Positions 24,918 to 33,537 of a DNA stretch of 64,000 nt are shown piece after piece. The DNA comes from UBA2040 sp041751955. Lineage in GTDB: Bacteria; Bacteroidota; Bacteroidia; Flavobacteriales_D; Crocinitomicaceae. The DNA lies in assembly GCA_041751955.1 (NCBI GenBank), contig JBGSIB010000054.1:30088-94087 (forward strand). The letters are read 5' to 3'. A model generated the notes under the pieces. That model ran no database searches and had not been told where the DNA came from. It saw only the letters and a program-made list of their open reading frames with translations. The position numbers and the translations under genes were made by a program. Each line of letters starts with the position of its first letter. Position 1 is the first letter of the stretch.

Positions 24918-25574
24918 ATGGCATCAGCAACAGAAGAAAATTACTTGAAAGCATTATTGAAATTGTCTTCTGAAAAAGGACAATGTTCGGTTTCAGAATT
25001 GAGTTCCTTGTTGGAGGTGAGTACACCAACAGCCAATTCCATGATGAAAAAATTGGCGGAAAAGGAGTGGATTTTGTATGAAAAATACAAACCAATTCAG
25101 TTAACCGATCTCGGTAAAAAAATGGCCGCTTTGGTGATTCGTAAGCATCGTTTAACAGAAATGTATTTGGTGGAATGCATGGGTTTCGGATGGGAAGAAG
25201 TGCATGAAATTGCTGAACAAGTTGAACACATCAAATCGGAAGCTTTTTTCAATAGGATGAATGAGTTGTTGGGCGATCCCTCCGTCGATCCGCATGGTTC
25301 GCCCATTCCAGGAAAAGACAGAAGTATCAAAAAGAAGAAATTTGCCAAATTGAGCGATGGAAAAAAAGGGGAAAAGTTTCGTCTGACCTCCTTGAAAAAT
25401 TCATCCATTGATTTCTTGAAATTTTTAAATCGTCGTGAAATTCGTCTAGGATTGGTGATGGAAGTTGTTTCTGTGGAAAATTTTGACGGCAGTTTAGTGG
25501 TCAAATATGACGGTCATAGTGAGGAAACTTTGAGTCAAACGGTTTGTGATAAATTGCTGGTTGAGAAAGTTTAA
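24918..25574 (+). CDS. DtxR/MntR-family metal-dependent transcriptional regulator
   Basis: 218 residues. An N-terminal winged helix (TEENYLKALLKLSSEKGQCSVSELSSLLEVSTPTANSMMKKL) is followed by the DtxR dimerisation/metal-binding domain (VIRKHRLTEMYLVECMGFGWEEVHEIAEQVEHIKSEAF; NELLGDPSVDPHGSPIPGKD) and a C-terminal FeoA/SH3-like part. The residues H, E and the CMG and HGSPIP segments contain the usual Mn/Fe ligands. It probably represses the divergent outer-membrane gene when Mn or Fe is sufficient. The start at 24918 (MASATEENY) matches family starts. Confidence 0.9.
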   Translation: MASATEENYLKALLKLSSEKGQCSVSELSSLLEVSTPTANSMMKKLAEKEWILYEKYKPIQLTDLGKKMAALVIRKHRLTEMYLVECMGFGWEEVHEIAEQVEHIKSEAFFNRMNELLGDPSVDPHGSPIPGKDRSIKKKKFAKLSDGKKGEKFRLTSLKNSSIDFLKFLNRREIRLGLVMEVVSVENFDGSLVVKYDGHSEETLSQTVCDKLLVEKV

Positions 25575-26209
25575 ACTTTTTTAATCCATTTATTGCCTAC
25601 TAAGGAAACAACAACAGCCGCCGAAAAAGGTGCCGTGATATAAATCCATAAATGTTCCCAATGTCCTGAAATTACTGCCGGTCCAATACTCCTCGTTGGA
25701 TTCATCGAAGCCCCGGTAAAAGGTCCAAATAACCACGCTTCAAGAAAAACTACAAATCCAACAGAAATGGCTAATACGAATAAAGAGCTTTTGTAGGTGG
25801 CCAGGATAGTAAGCAAAAGTGCCGCGGTTAGCACAAATTCGAGCAACCAAGCATTCAAAATAGTAATGGACGGAGCGGTTGATCCCAAGCTTGAACCTGG
25901 AAGGGCAAATTGCTGAACCAATAAACTAGCACACAATCCCGCTATAATTTGCGTGACAATAAGCAAGAGTCCATCGGTTAATTTGTTCTTTTTCAAGAGT
26001 ATTCCCATCAATGAAACAGCAGGATTCATGTGTGCTCCAGATATTTTCGAAAAAATCAAGATACCAACGTAAACCGCTAGTCCAAAGGCAATTCCAATGA
26101 CTAAATCACCAAATTCCAACGTTTCTTGCGCATAAACTATGGAGCCTGTTCCGATTAAAACCAATTGAAAAGTGGCGACAAATTCAGCTAGGATTTCTTT
26201 TGTTTTCAA
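25571..26209 (-). CDS. MIP-family channel (aquaporin), likely arsenite conduit
   Basis: A 212-residue six-helix channel with both hallmark half-helix motifs, GAHMNPAVS (NPA at 62-64) and GASMNPTRS (NPT at 170-172, followed by the filter Arg). It is the last gene of an arsR-DUF6428-arsC operon, 3 bp after arsC. In Sinorhizobium meliloti the aquaglyceroporin AqpS occupies the place of ArsB and lets arsenite out; the same role is inferred here. No ArsB or Acr3 gene is present in the window. Its end overlaps the convergent dtxR by 4 bp. Confidence 0.85.
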   Translation of the reverse strand: MKTKEILAEFVATFQLVLIGTGSIVYAQETLEFGDLVIGIAFGLAVYVGILIFSKISGAHMNPAVSLMGILLKKNKLTDGLLLIVTQIIAGLCASLLVQQFALPGSSLGSTAPSITILNAWLLEFVLTAALLLTILATYKSSLFVLAISVGFVVFLEAWLFGPFTGASMNPTRSIGPAVISGHWEHLWIYITAPFSAAVVVSLVGNKWIKKV

Positions 26210-26212
26210 CTC

Positions 26213-26818
26213 CTAGATTTTTGAGAAGGCGTATAGCATTTCACGTGCTATTTGATTGGAACAATTTCGATAGGACTGTTGCGCTTCAGATGTTCCGTCG
26301 CTTGATTTTGGGTCTTCGAAAGGTGTTGAAACGCGCAAAACCGATCCCAAAACGACAGGACAAGCCGCATCAGCTGAGGTGCAAGTCATAATAGCGCCAA
26401 AATTGTATTTCGGAAGAGATCTATGGTCAAGCGTTTTGGAAAAACAGATGCAGGCATTGTTTCTCGTATCAAAAACGAAGAAATGTCGAGAATTGATATC
26501 GTCGCCTTCCACAAACAAATCGAATCCTAGACTCATGAAGGTGTATACCACATTGCTAGCGATTTCTGTTTCTTCTGTTCCGGCTGAGTAGGTTTCAACA
26601 TTACCAAGACCATAATAATTGGCCGCAACTTTTGCCCAAACTTGTCCAAATAAACTACGACGAGAATTGTGGGTGCAGATGAACATCAAATCGATGGGAT
26701 CATCTTCTTTGAAACGCAGGTAAGCCGTTAGTTTGCGTAGTTCTTCTTTCCTGTCTTCAGGAATCAAATCGAACTCCGCAATTCGCCTTTCGCAATAACT
26801 TTTAATACTTGCTTTCAT
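26213..26818 (-). CDS. arsC: arsenate reductase, low-molecular-weight phosphatase type
   Basis: 201 residues. The phosphatase-like loop FICTHNSRRS contains the catalytic C48 (Cx5RS). Two further Cys, C146 and C153 (MTCTSADAACPV), occupy the region used for the disulfide relay in thioredoxin-coupled ArsC. A helical N-terminal extension of about 40 residues precedes the core, so the protein is longer than the 130-residue type enzyme. The GSVLRVSTPFEDPK region matches this sub-family. It probably reduces arsenate to arsenite for exit through the adjacent channel. Confidence 0.85.
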   Translation of the reverse strand: MKASIKSYCERRIAEFDLIPEDRKEELRKLTAYLRFKEDDPIDLMFICTHNSRRSLFGQVWAKVAANYYGLGNVETYSAGTEETEIASNVVYTFMSLGFDLFVEGDDINSRHFFVFDTRNNACICFSKTLDHRSLPKYNFGAIMTCTSADAACPVVLGSVLRVSTPFEDPKSSDGTSEAQQSYRNCSNQIAREMLYAFSKI

Positions 26819-26824
26819 GCATCA

Positions 26825-27289
26825 TTAGCAACACCCACTTTTCGGGTCACACGAACCTTTGACCAAGTCTACCAGTTGTTTGCTTTCTTTTTTTACTGGT
26901 ATTCCACATTTGTCAGGTGCAAGACAAGCCGTTTGGGAGTTAGCTAAAATAAAACCAAAATCTCCTTTTTGCAAGGAATATTTGCCAATAGTTGTGCTCT
27001 GGTATTCCACTTCAATGTCAATATTGGGCAAACCGATTTTTTCTTCACCTATTTTAATGATACTCATTAATTTTTCAGCACTCAATCGGTGATGAAAATC
27101 TTCATCAAACCACAATTGGAAAGTTACTCTTTCTTCGTCGCGCAAAGTTCCGCCACAATCGATGAATTTTTTGGTCACCCGGCCAATTTCTGTGATGTGA
27201 AAATGAGCAGGTACGGCTGTTCCATCTTCCAATTGAAAATTTAAGGATTCCGCTCCTTGTAATGCTGTTTTAAATTCGGATAATTTCAT
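26825..27289 (-). CDS. DUF6428-type protein of the arsenic operon
   Basis: 154 residues, starting MKLSEFKTALQ, with VPAHFHITEIGRVTKKFIDCGG characteristic of DUF6428 proteins. Cysteines are concentrated at the C-terminus: TACLAPDKCGIPV and SCDPKSGCC. This arrangement could bind arsenite or another soft metal, but no function is established. It sits between arsR and arsC, 6 bp before the latter. The frame extends 7 residues upstream (MLLKLKN), overlapping arsR; I prefer ATG 27289, which leaves an 11-bp gap. Confidence 0.75.
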   Translation of the reverse strand: MKLSEFKTALQGAESLNFQLEDGTAVPAHFHITEIGRVTKKFIDCGGTLRDEERVTFQLWFDEDFHHRLSAEKLMSIIKIGEEKIGLPNIDIEVEYQSTTIGKYSLQKGDFGFILANSQTACLAPDKCGIPVKKESKQLVDLVKGSCDPKSGCC

Positions 27290-27300
27290 GTTTTTTAATT

Positions 27301-27630
27301 TTAACAACAAGAATTTTTCAGCGATAATGCTGTCTTTATTTCCTTGATGTAGGTGAATATTTGTTCAACTTTATGTTCATCTAAACAATAACAAATGGAA
27401 TTTCCTTCCACATTTCCTTTGATGAGTCCGACCAATTTCATTTCTTTTAAATGTTGAGAAATTGTAGGTTGGGAAAGGGGAAGAACATTGACCAAATCTC
27501 CACAAATACAGTTTTCTATTTGCAGTAAATGTTCAAATATGGCAATCCGCGCAGGATGACCAAGTGCCTTCATCAAAGAAGCCATTTCGTTGTGCTCTGA
27601 AGAGAATTGTTCTGATTTAGAAGCGCCCAT
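27301..27630 (-). CDS. arsR: ArsR-family transcriptional repressor
   Basis: 109 residues of the ArsR/SmtB fold: LGHPARIAIFEHLL, then ENCICGDLVNVLPLSQPTISQHLKEMKLVGLI (recognition helix), and a C-terminal CC. C41 and C43 in the CICGDL segment correspond to the alpha-3 arsenite site of ArsR (consensus CVCDL), and the CC end could add a ligand. It heads the ars operon. I start at ATG 27630 rather than the preceding TTG. A 24-bp palindrome lies 8 bp upstream. Confidence 0.9.
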   Translation of the reverse strand: MGASKSEQFSSEHNEMASLMKALGHPARIAIFEHLLQIENCICGDLVNVLPLSQPTISQHLKEMKLVGLIKGNVEGNSICYCLDEHKVEQIFTYIKEIKTALSLKNSCC

Positions 27631-27638
27631 CAATATTT

Positions 27639-27662
27639 GTTTATTGCAATATTACGATAAAC
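27639..27662. promoter_or_regulatory. ArsR operator candidate (24-bp near-perfect palindrome)
   Basis: The outer arms GTTTAT and ATAAAC are perfect inverted copies, and the inner TGCAAT/ATTACG halves continue the symmetry; 20 of 24 positions are symmetric. It lies just before the arsR start codon, where an ArsR dimer would block initiation. Confidence 0.65.
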
Positions 27663-27672
27663 ATTTGGATAA

Positions 27673-27708
27673 AAAAAGTAGACCTCGACTACGCTCAGTC
27701 TACTTTTT
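27673..27708 (-). terminator. terminator of the S9 peptidase gene
   Basis: AAAAAGTAGAC and GTCTACTTTTT form a perfect 11-bp stem with a 14-base loop, 12 bp beyond the peptidase stop codon. The A- and T-rich stem ends supply the U-tract on the minus strand. Confidence 0.8.
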
Positions 27709-27719
27709 GAATTTTTAAC

Positions 27720-29846
27720 TTATTGATTGTTGTCGATCACATAATTCAATACCTTCGTCATCAAGTGCACACGGTCTTTTCCGCGAACATTGTGCTCATG
27801 CATTGGGTAGGGGAAGAAGTCCATTTGAATGCCCAGCTCAACGAATTTTTGAACCAAAGCAAAACTGTGTTGCATGACCACAACCGGATCTACCGTTCCA
27901 GAAATTAGTAATAAATCGCCTTTCAATTTATCTGCATGTGTCAGCAGACTTGCATTTTTATATCCTTCTGGATTTTCGTCAGGTGTATCCATGTAGCGCT
28001 CGCCATACATGATTTCGTAATATTTCCAATCGGTAACTGGGCCGCCTGCAACGCCCACATTAAAAGTTCCGGCATGTCTGAGCATTAAAGAAGTGGTCAT
28101 GAATCCACCAAAACTCCAACCGTGAACAGCGAAGCGATTTCCATCCACATAAGGTAAGGATTTCAAATATTCAACGCCTGTCATTTGATCCTCCAATTCA
28201 ACTGTACCAACTTGTCTGTGAATTTGACTTTCAAAAGCAAAACCTCTCTCTCCTGAACCTCTATTATCGAGTGTGAAAACGATATAACCTTGATCGGCCA
28301 TCCAATGCATCCAAAGGTTGGCTCCATTTAACCAAGAATTGGTAATCATTTGGGCATGAGGACCTCCATAAACATAAACCAATACGGGATACTTTTTATT
28401 GGCATCGAAGTTTTTTGGTTTGATCATTCGTGTGAATAATTTGGAACCATCTTTAGCTGTTAATTCACCAATAGTTGTAGTACCGATGTCGTAGCCTTCG
28501 TATTTATTGGTTCCTGTCAGCAATACTTTCTCTTTCTTTCCTTTCGAATTGTAAACAAGAGATTTACTTGGAATCGTGCTGGTTGAGTATTCATCGAAAA
28601 TATATTGTCCATCTGTCGATATTTCAACAGTATGTGTTCCTTCAGCGCTAGTAACCATTTCTTGATTTCCACTCAAATCCACTCGGTAAACTAAGGTATT
28701 CATTCCATTTGGACCCGTTGCTGTGAAATAAATTTTACTTCCGTTTTCTCTGGCTCCAAGAATATCTTTGCAAACGAAGTTGTTATTCGTCAGTTGTTTA
28801 ATCAATTTACCATTGAAATCGTAATAATACAAGTTGTTAAAACCTGATTTTTCAGAGACCCAAACAAAGTTGTTGCTCTTATCGGAAGGGAAGAAAGCAG
28901 GATGTTCAGGTTCTATCCATTTTTCGTTCGTTTCTTCTAATAAAGTGCGAATGAAAGCACCTGTCAAAGCATCGTAAACGTTCAATTTCATGGCGTTTTG
29001 TCCGCGGTTTACTTCTGCGATGAGTACATATTTATTATCTGGCGTCCAAGATACATTGGTCAAATAATCGTCTTTTGCGCCCATTGGTGTAATGAAAACT
29101 GTATTTTTTGTCGCCATATCGTAAATACCAACTCTTGGACTTTCAGATGATTGTCCGGCCATTGGATATTTGATGGATTTCAATTCACCTGGATATGCCT
29201 TGTTGTCCAACAAAGGATAATCGTGTACTTTGCTTTCGTCTTTTTGGTAGAATGCCAATCGGGTTCCACTCGGGGACCAAAAGATTCCGTTGGTGATGCC
29301 GAATTCACTTCTCGCAATAGCTTGACCAGAAACGATATTTTTATCTTCCTCTAATGTCACTTTGATCTTAGCTCCATCTGCACCTTGAATGTACAAATTA
29401 TTGAATCGTGTGTAGGCGATGTTCTCACTCGCTTCATTGAAAGTTGCATTTTCAGCATCTTCAGGAAGTGCGGATATTTTTTCGCCTTTTTTCGTTACGG
29501 TATTGAACAAATAATAATTGCTTCCGTCGTTCAGCCAAAACTCATTTTCGTTTTTCCATTCAAATCCAGAAAACCATTGCAATTCCGTTCCCAAAGCCTT
29601 GTTCACCTCAGCAATGGTAAACCAATCTTTGGCCTCCGTATTGCCAAAAGAAGCTTTTTTTAAGGATCTGAATCCGTCGAGATAGGTGTAACAATCGGTA
29701 TTGGGCAACCATTGGAAAAAAGGCATGCTTTCAGGCGCAAACTTTCTGAATTGTTGCATCACCGCATCTTCCAAACTTATTTTTTGTTGAGCTTGTGCGG
29801 CTCCTAGAATAAAAAGAAAGGCAAGGAGTAAATTAATTTTTTTCAT
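27720..29846 (-). CDS. secreted S9-family (DPP-IV-type) serine peptidase
   Basis: 708 residues with a signal peptide (MKKINLLLAFLFILGAAQA). An N-terminal eight-bladed propeller-type region (about 20-450; e.g. FGITNGIFWSPSGTRLAFYQKDESKVHDYPL) precedes the alpha/beta hydrolase domain. The catalytic triad is visible: Ser in VHGWSFGGFMT, Asp in LLISGTVDPVV and His in YPMHEHNVRG. Such periplasmic dipeptidyl peptidases release dipeptides from peptides with penultimate Pro or Ala. It follows the DUF2461 gene by 1 bp and has its own terminator. Confidence 0.93.
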   Translation of the reverse strand: MKKINLLLAFLFILGAAQAQQKISLEDAVMQQFRKFAPESMPFFQWLPNTDCYTYLDGFRSLKKASFGNTEAKDWFTIAEVNKALGTELQWFSGFEWKNENEFWLNDGSNYYLFNTVTKKGEKISALPEDAENATFNEASENIAYTRFNNLYIQGADGAKIKVTLEEDKNIVSGQAIARSEFGITNGIFWSPSGTRLAFYQKDESKVHDYPLLDNKAYPGELKSIKYPMAGQSSESPRVGIYDMATKNTVFITPMGAKDDYLTNVSWTPDNKYVLIAEVNRGQNAMKLNVYDALTGAFIRTLLEETNEKWIEPEHPAFFPSDKSNNFVWVSEKSGFNNLYYYDFNGKLIKQLTNNNFVCKDILGARENGSKIYFTATGPNGMNTLVYRVDLSGNQEMVTSAEGTHTVEISTDGQYIFDEYSTSTIPSKSLVYNSKGKKEKVLLTGTNKYEGYDIGTTTIGELTAKDGSKLFTRMIKPKNFDANKKYPVLVYVYGGPHAQMITNSWLNGANLWMHWMADQGYIVFTLDNRGSGERGFAFESQIHRQVGTVELEDQMTGVEYLKSLPYVDGNRFAVHGWSFGGFMTTSLMLRHAGTFNVGVAGGPVTDWKYYEIMYGERYMDTPDENPEGYKNASLLTHADKLKGDLLLISGTVDPVVVMQHSFALVQKFVELGIQMDFFPYPMHEHNVRGKDRVHLMTKVLNYVIDNNQ

Positions 29847-29847
29847 C

Positions 29848-30519
29848 TTAACGGTTTAATATTTTAGTAAAAAATTGTTCCATCGGTCGCGCTATTTCAT
29901 ATATCGACAAAATGGTTTGATCAAAGTCTTTTTCCAATAATTTTTCTGGTTCGAATTCAGCGAAATAATAGAACTGTTTGTTGAGCAATAGATTTTCTTT
30001 ATCCACAGCTTCACGGAATTCTTTTGGCACTATCTTGTTCTGTTCCCCTCGAATATGACCAAATGTACTTTCGAATTTTTTATCGGAATAGAGTTTTTTG
30101 AACTCAGCTAAATTTGCCATAATCCCTTCTCGAGCTATTTGAAGAGAATCTTTGTCTATTTCGTATAGACCACTATACACACGGACATGTTCAGGGCCTA
30201 ACTCAAAATAAACACCTTCGCCCATGTAGTTTTTCTTTCCGCCAACGGCCACTAATGCGCTGACATTCAATTTATAAGGAGTTTTGTCTTTCGAAAAACG
30301 AATATCACGATTGATGCGGAAAATACAGTCTTTGTTTTGTAGATCCTTGAAACCAGGATTAACCTTTGACAAATTTGAAATCACTTGGTCAACGAAAGAC
30401 TTGAAAGGTTCACGAACGACATTTTCGTACCGTGAACGATTTAAGTCGAACCAATCTTTGTTGTTGTTCGCTGCTAAATCTTTAAAAAACTGAAGAAAAT
30501 CAGGGTCAAAAAAAGCCAT
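29848..30519 (-). CDS. DUF2461 family protein
   Basis: 223 residues of the DUF2461 (TIGR02453-type) family, recognised from FFKDLAANNNKDWFDLNRSRYE near the start, the IFRINRDIRFSKDKTPYKLNVSA segment (about 66-88) and YFELGPEHVRVYSGLYE. The biochemical role is not known. It lies immediately upstream of the S9 peptidase with a 1-bp gap, so the two are probably co-transcribed. Confidence 0.85.
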   Translation of the reverse strand: MAFFDPDFLQFFKDLAANNNKDWFDLNRSRYENVVREPFKSFVDQVISNLSKVNPGFKDLQNKDCIFRINRDIRFSKDKTPYKLNVSALVAVGGKKNYMGEGVYFELGPEHVRVYSGLYEIDKDSLQIAREGIMANLAEFKKLYSDKKFESTFGHIRGEQNKIVPKEFREAVDKENLLLNKQFYYFAEFEPEKLLEKDFDQTILSIYEIARPMEQFFTKILNR

Positions 30520-30596
30520 AAATTTTTTGTTTGGCTAAAGATAAGGAAATAGACATTAATGAAAAGCCCTGTGCAATTCTTTACTCGTATTTAACA

Positions 30597-31097
30597 TCAC
30601 CCCAGCAACAATTTTGATTTACATCGTTCAATGGATCCAAGCGCTCTATCTAAAGTTTCTTTTGACATGGTTGCTTTACCACATTCTTTGTAAAAATGCA
30701 TGGCTTTTTCAAAATTGCCTTTGTGTTCGTGCATGATACCGTATTCGTTGTAGATATTGGCTTTGTCCACTCCCGGAATAGTAAGTCCTTGTTGTAGCAC
30801 CAATTCTAGTTCTTCGTGTTTGCCAATTGTAGACAAAAGTATACTGTAGTTGGAGTAAATAGCAGGATAGTTAGGTGCTTTTTCAAAACACTTTTTATAA
30901 TAATCTTCAGCTTTATCTAGATTCTTAAACTTTGTTTCTTGCAACCAACCCAAGTGATTGTAGGCTTTTCCAAAATTTGGATCTTCGACTAAAATTTCTT
31001 CTAATTTTCTAACGGCTGCTTCGTAATGACCGTTTTTTATGTCCAAATCAGCTTGAAAAAATATTTCTTCCAATTTGGCTTGCTCGTAAAGTGACAT
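30597..31097 (-). CDS. tetratricopeptide-repeat protein
   Basis: 166 residues without signal peptide, made of about four TPR-like helix pairs: LDIKNGHYEAAVRKLEEIL, DPNFGKAYNHLGWLQE, KAPNYPAIYSNYSILLST and KANIYNEYGIMHEHKGNFEKAMHFYKEC. A cytoplasmic scaffold or adaptor is likely; the partner is unknown. It stands alone between DUF2461 and a GH3 gene. Confidence 0.8.
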   Translation of the reverse strand: MSLYEQAKLEEIFFQADLDIKNGHYEAAVRKLEEILVEDPNFGKAYNHLGWLQETKFKNLDKAEDYYKKCFEKAPNYPAIYSNYSILLSTIGKHEELELVLQQGLTIPGVDKANIYNEYGIMHEHKGNFEKAMHFYKECGKATMSKETLDRALGSIERCKSKLLLG

Positions 31098-31236
31098 ATC
31101 TCTGGTTTTGAATCAATTCTCTAAAATAAAAAAAAAGGATTTACTTGTGGTGAAAATTTTGAAACATTAAGGATAGAAGGGGATTTTGGATGTTGTAATA
31201 GAGTATTTTGAATGTTAATAAAATCATTCATCAACA

Positions 31237-31308
31237 TTCGTGGCAAAACAATTTGATACGGATTTTAAAACTATTAACGTGCCTTTGGCAGGCAGGTTCG
31301 TGGCAAAA
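31237..31308. repeat. 12-bp direct repeat in the gap before the GH3 gene
   Basis: TTCGTGGCAAAA occurs at 31237-31248 and again at 31297-31308. Between them lies GCCTTTGGCAGGCAGG, a partly palindromic word. The 215-bp gap 31098-31312 holds no gene that I can see. Confidence 0.45.
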
Positions 31309-31312
31309 AAAA

Positions 31313-32461
31313 CTAAATCAAGCCTAGACAAATTTTCATACGAATCACTTTCTTAGAGCTTTCTTCAACACGTTTTTTGAAGTTCTCGTCGGATAAGAAC
31401 TTTTTATAGATTTCGCTAAACGTTTTTTCCGTGTTTTGCGGCATCAGTGTGATATCGCATCCTGCTTCAATGGAACGAAGCTCTGCTGATTTAAAATTAG
31501 TCACACCGCCCATGTTCATGGCATCGGTAACGATTAAACCTTTGAATTGAAGACTGTCTTTCAAAAGATTTGTTACAATTTTTGAAGATATCGTTGCAGG
31601 TAAACCATCCGTGTTGTAAGCAGGGTTATTCATCACGGCCAAATGCCCGACCATTATGGAAAGCACACCATCTTGGATCAATTCAGGATAATTTTTCACT
31701 TCCTGCAATTCTCCATCGATCACTTGCAAGGCTTTGTGCGTATCGCCGGAGACCAATCCGTGCCCTGGGAAATGTTTTGCTGTAGCTATAATGTTCATTT
31801 CCTGCGTTTTTGCTATGAAGCGAGCCGACCAAGGAACGATATTTGTTGGATCTTTGCCAAAACCTCTGTAACCGACAGTGGAGTTTTTAGACATATCAAC
31901 AACGGGCGAAAAATTGTAGTTGATACCAATTTCACTTAATTCAGTGGAAATAATTTCAGCCGTTTTTTCCACTTCTTCAATGCTTTGAATTTCACTTGCT
32001 TTTTTGACCAAACTAGTACCTGGAATTTTTCTATTGAAAAGTGTCGGTTCAGCATCAGCGCTGTATAAGAAAGGAAGGCTATTTTTTGATTCATTGATCG
32101 AGTTGAATTTCGTTGTCCACTCTATACATTGCGATTTAGAACCGTTCAATAAAAGCAAACCGCCTATTTTTCGTGAAGAAACCAGACTTGTGATGGTTGA
32201 TTCTTCATCCCCGTATTTGCCAATTGCTGGCATGATGACTTGGGCAACACGAGCTGTATCATCTAAAGTTTCATAAATTTCATTGACACGAGCCTCCAAA
32301 TGCGGATTTTCTGTTAAGAAATCTTGCAAATTGAAATTGTCTTTTTTGAATTCGATAATTTCTTCAGCGACTTTTGGCTCCGGAGCGGGCGTTGGTTGAC
32401 TGCAAGCTGTGGAGGAAATGCCCACTAAAAGGAGTAATACAAAGGTTCTGATCATTATCAT
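31313..32461 (-). CDS. glycoside hydrolase family 3 lipoprotein (NagZ-like)
   Basis: 382 residues with a lipobox (STACSQPTP). The GH3 core shows KHFPGHGLVSGDTHKALQVIDG, the Asp-His pair used as acid/base in NagZ-type beta-N-acetylglucosaminidases, and GLIVTDAMNMGGVTN with the nucleophile Asp. No C-terminal second domain is present, as in NagZ. Unlike cytoplasmic NagZ, this one carries a lipoprotein signal and should act in the periplasm or at the outer membrane, perhaps on peptidoglycan fragments or chitin oligomers. Confidence 0.88.
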   Translation of the reverse strand: MIMIRTFVLLLLVGISSTACSQPTPAPEPKVAEEIIEFKKDNFNLQDFLTENPHLEARVNEIYETLDDTARVAQVIMPAIGKYGDEESTITSLVSSRKIGGLLLLNGSKSQCIEWTTKFNSINESKNSLPFLYSADAEPTLFNRKIPGTSLVKKASEIQSIEEVEKTAEIISTELSEIGINYNFSPVVDMSKNSTVGYRGFGKDPTNIVPWSARFIAKTQEMNIIATAKHFPGHGLVSGDTHKALQVIDGELQEVKNYPELIQDGVLSIMVGHLAVMNNPAYNTDGLPATISSKIVTNLLKDSLQFKGLIVTDAMNMGGVTNFKSAELRSIEAGCDITLMPQNTEKTFSEIYKKFLSDENFKKRVEESSKKVIRMKICLGLI

Positions 32462-32667
32462 TTTTAATATCGTAATGCAAATTTAATGGATTACGAATTC
32501 AAAACGAATTAGTTACCCATCATTGTTGACTAATCTTTTCAACAATCGTACCAAAGCGCTATTTTTCGGTGTATTTCGTATGAGGAATTCCATTTGCGTT
32601 GGACTTTTTCAAATTAATTTTAATCCTATCTTTGGAAGGACGTAGTGACCTATAAAAAGACATTGGA

Positions 32668-33534
32668 ATGAAGAAAATGATATTGAATTTGCTCAAAAAA
32701 GTTTTTGAAATGATGGGTTTCAAAAATGTAATATTTGATTATCGACAAGAGTATCAATTGTATGGTAAAAAATGGCAAATTCCAGTCATTAAAAACATTG
32801 GTAAAAGTCACGGAAGTTTTCATGAAGAATATTTGTTTAATCATTACAAACAGATACTTCAGAATGCCGAAACATTTATTGATATTGGAGCAAATTTGGG
32901 CCAGACAATTATAAAGATTAAAACGATTCAACCCCAATTGAACTATTATGCTTTTGAACCTTCTATATTTTGTGCCAATTATATTTCGAATCTTATTCAA
33001 ATTAACAATTTAGAGAAAATCGACTTGTTTCCCATAGGATTGTCTAATTCAAGCGAGGTATTGGATTTTTTCATCACTGCTGAACATTCACAGGGTAATT
33101 CTATCATTAAAGGTATTCGTAAGTCGGACAATTTACGAAAAGTCAATATTCCTGTTTTTAAATTTGATTCGGTTTCCCATAAATTAAACATCACTGAGAA
33201 TACAGTGATGAAAATTGATGTTGAAGGGGCCGAATTTATGGTGCTAGAGGGGATGCGGGATTTTTTAACGAAGCACCAACCTTTATTGGTAATGGAGTTT
33301 TTGCGTATTTCCGAACAAGATACCGACTATTTGAATGCAGAGGCGAGAGAAAGACGTTTGTTTAATCAAGATAAATGTGAAGCGTTTTTTGCTGAAATAG
33401 GTTTAAAAATGTACTGTTTGACCATGGATGGTAAACTAGATTTTGTAGAGAAAATTGGATTCAATACAGACGAAATGAGAACGAATTATTTGATTGCACC
33501 TGCCAATTTTGATATAAAAAATCTTGAGAAATAG
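32668..33534 (+). CDS. FkbM-family methyltransferase
   Basis: 288 residues. The SAM-binding motif is ETFIDIGANLGQ (about 70-81), followed by YAFEPS (acidic motif II) and VMKIDVEGAEFMVLEGM (about 190-206), the FkbM signature, then PLLVMEFLR. Such enzymes O-methylate sugars or secondary metabolites. No glycosyltransferase or polysaccharide gene is next to it; it is isolated, AT-rich and bordered downstream by decayed sequence, which suggests acquisition by transfer. Substrate unknown. Confidence 0.88.
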   Translation: MKKMILNLLKKVFEMMGFKNVIFDYRQEYQLYGKKWQIPVIKNIGKSHGSFHEEYLFNHYKQILQNAETFIDIGANLGQTIIKIKTIQPQLNYYAFEPSIFCANYISNLIQINNLEKIDLFPIGLSNSSEVLDFFITAEHSQGNSIIKGIRKSDNLRKVNIPVFKFDSVSHKLNITENTVMKIDVEGAEFMVLEGMRDFLTKHQPLLVMEFLRISEQDTDYLNAEARERRLFNQDKCEAFFAEIGLKMYCLTMDGKLDFVEKIGFNTDEMRTNYLIAPANFDIKNLEK

Positions 33535-33537
33535 TTT

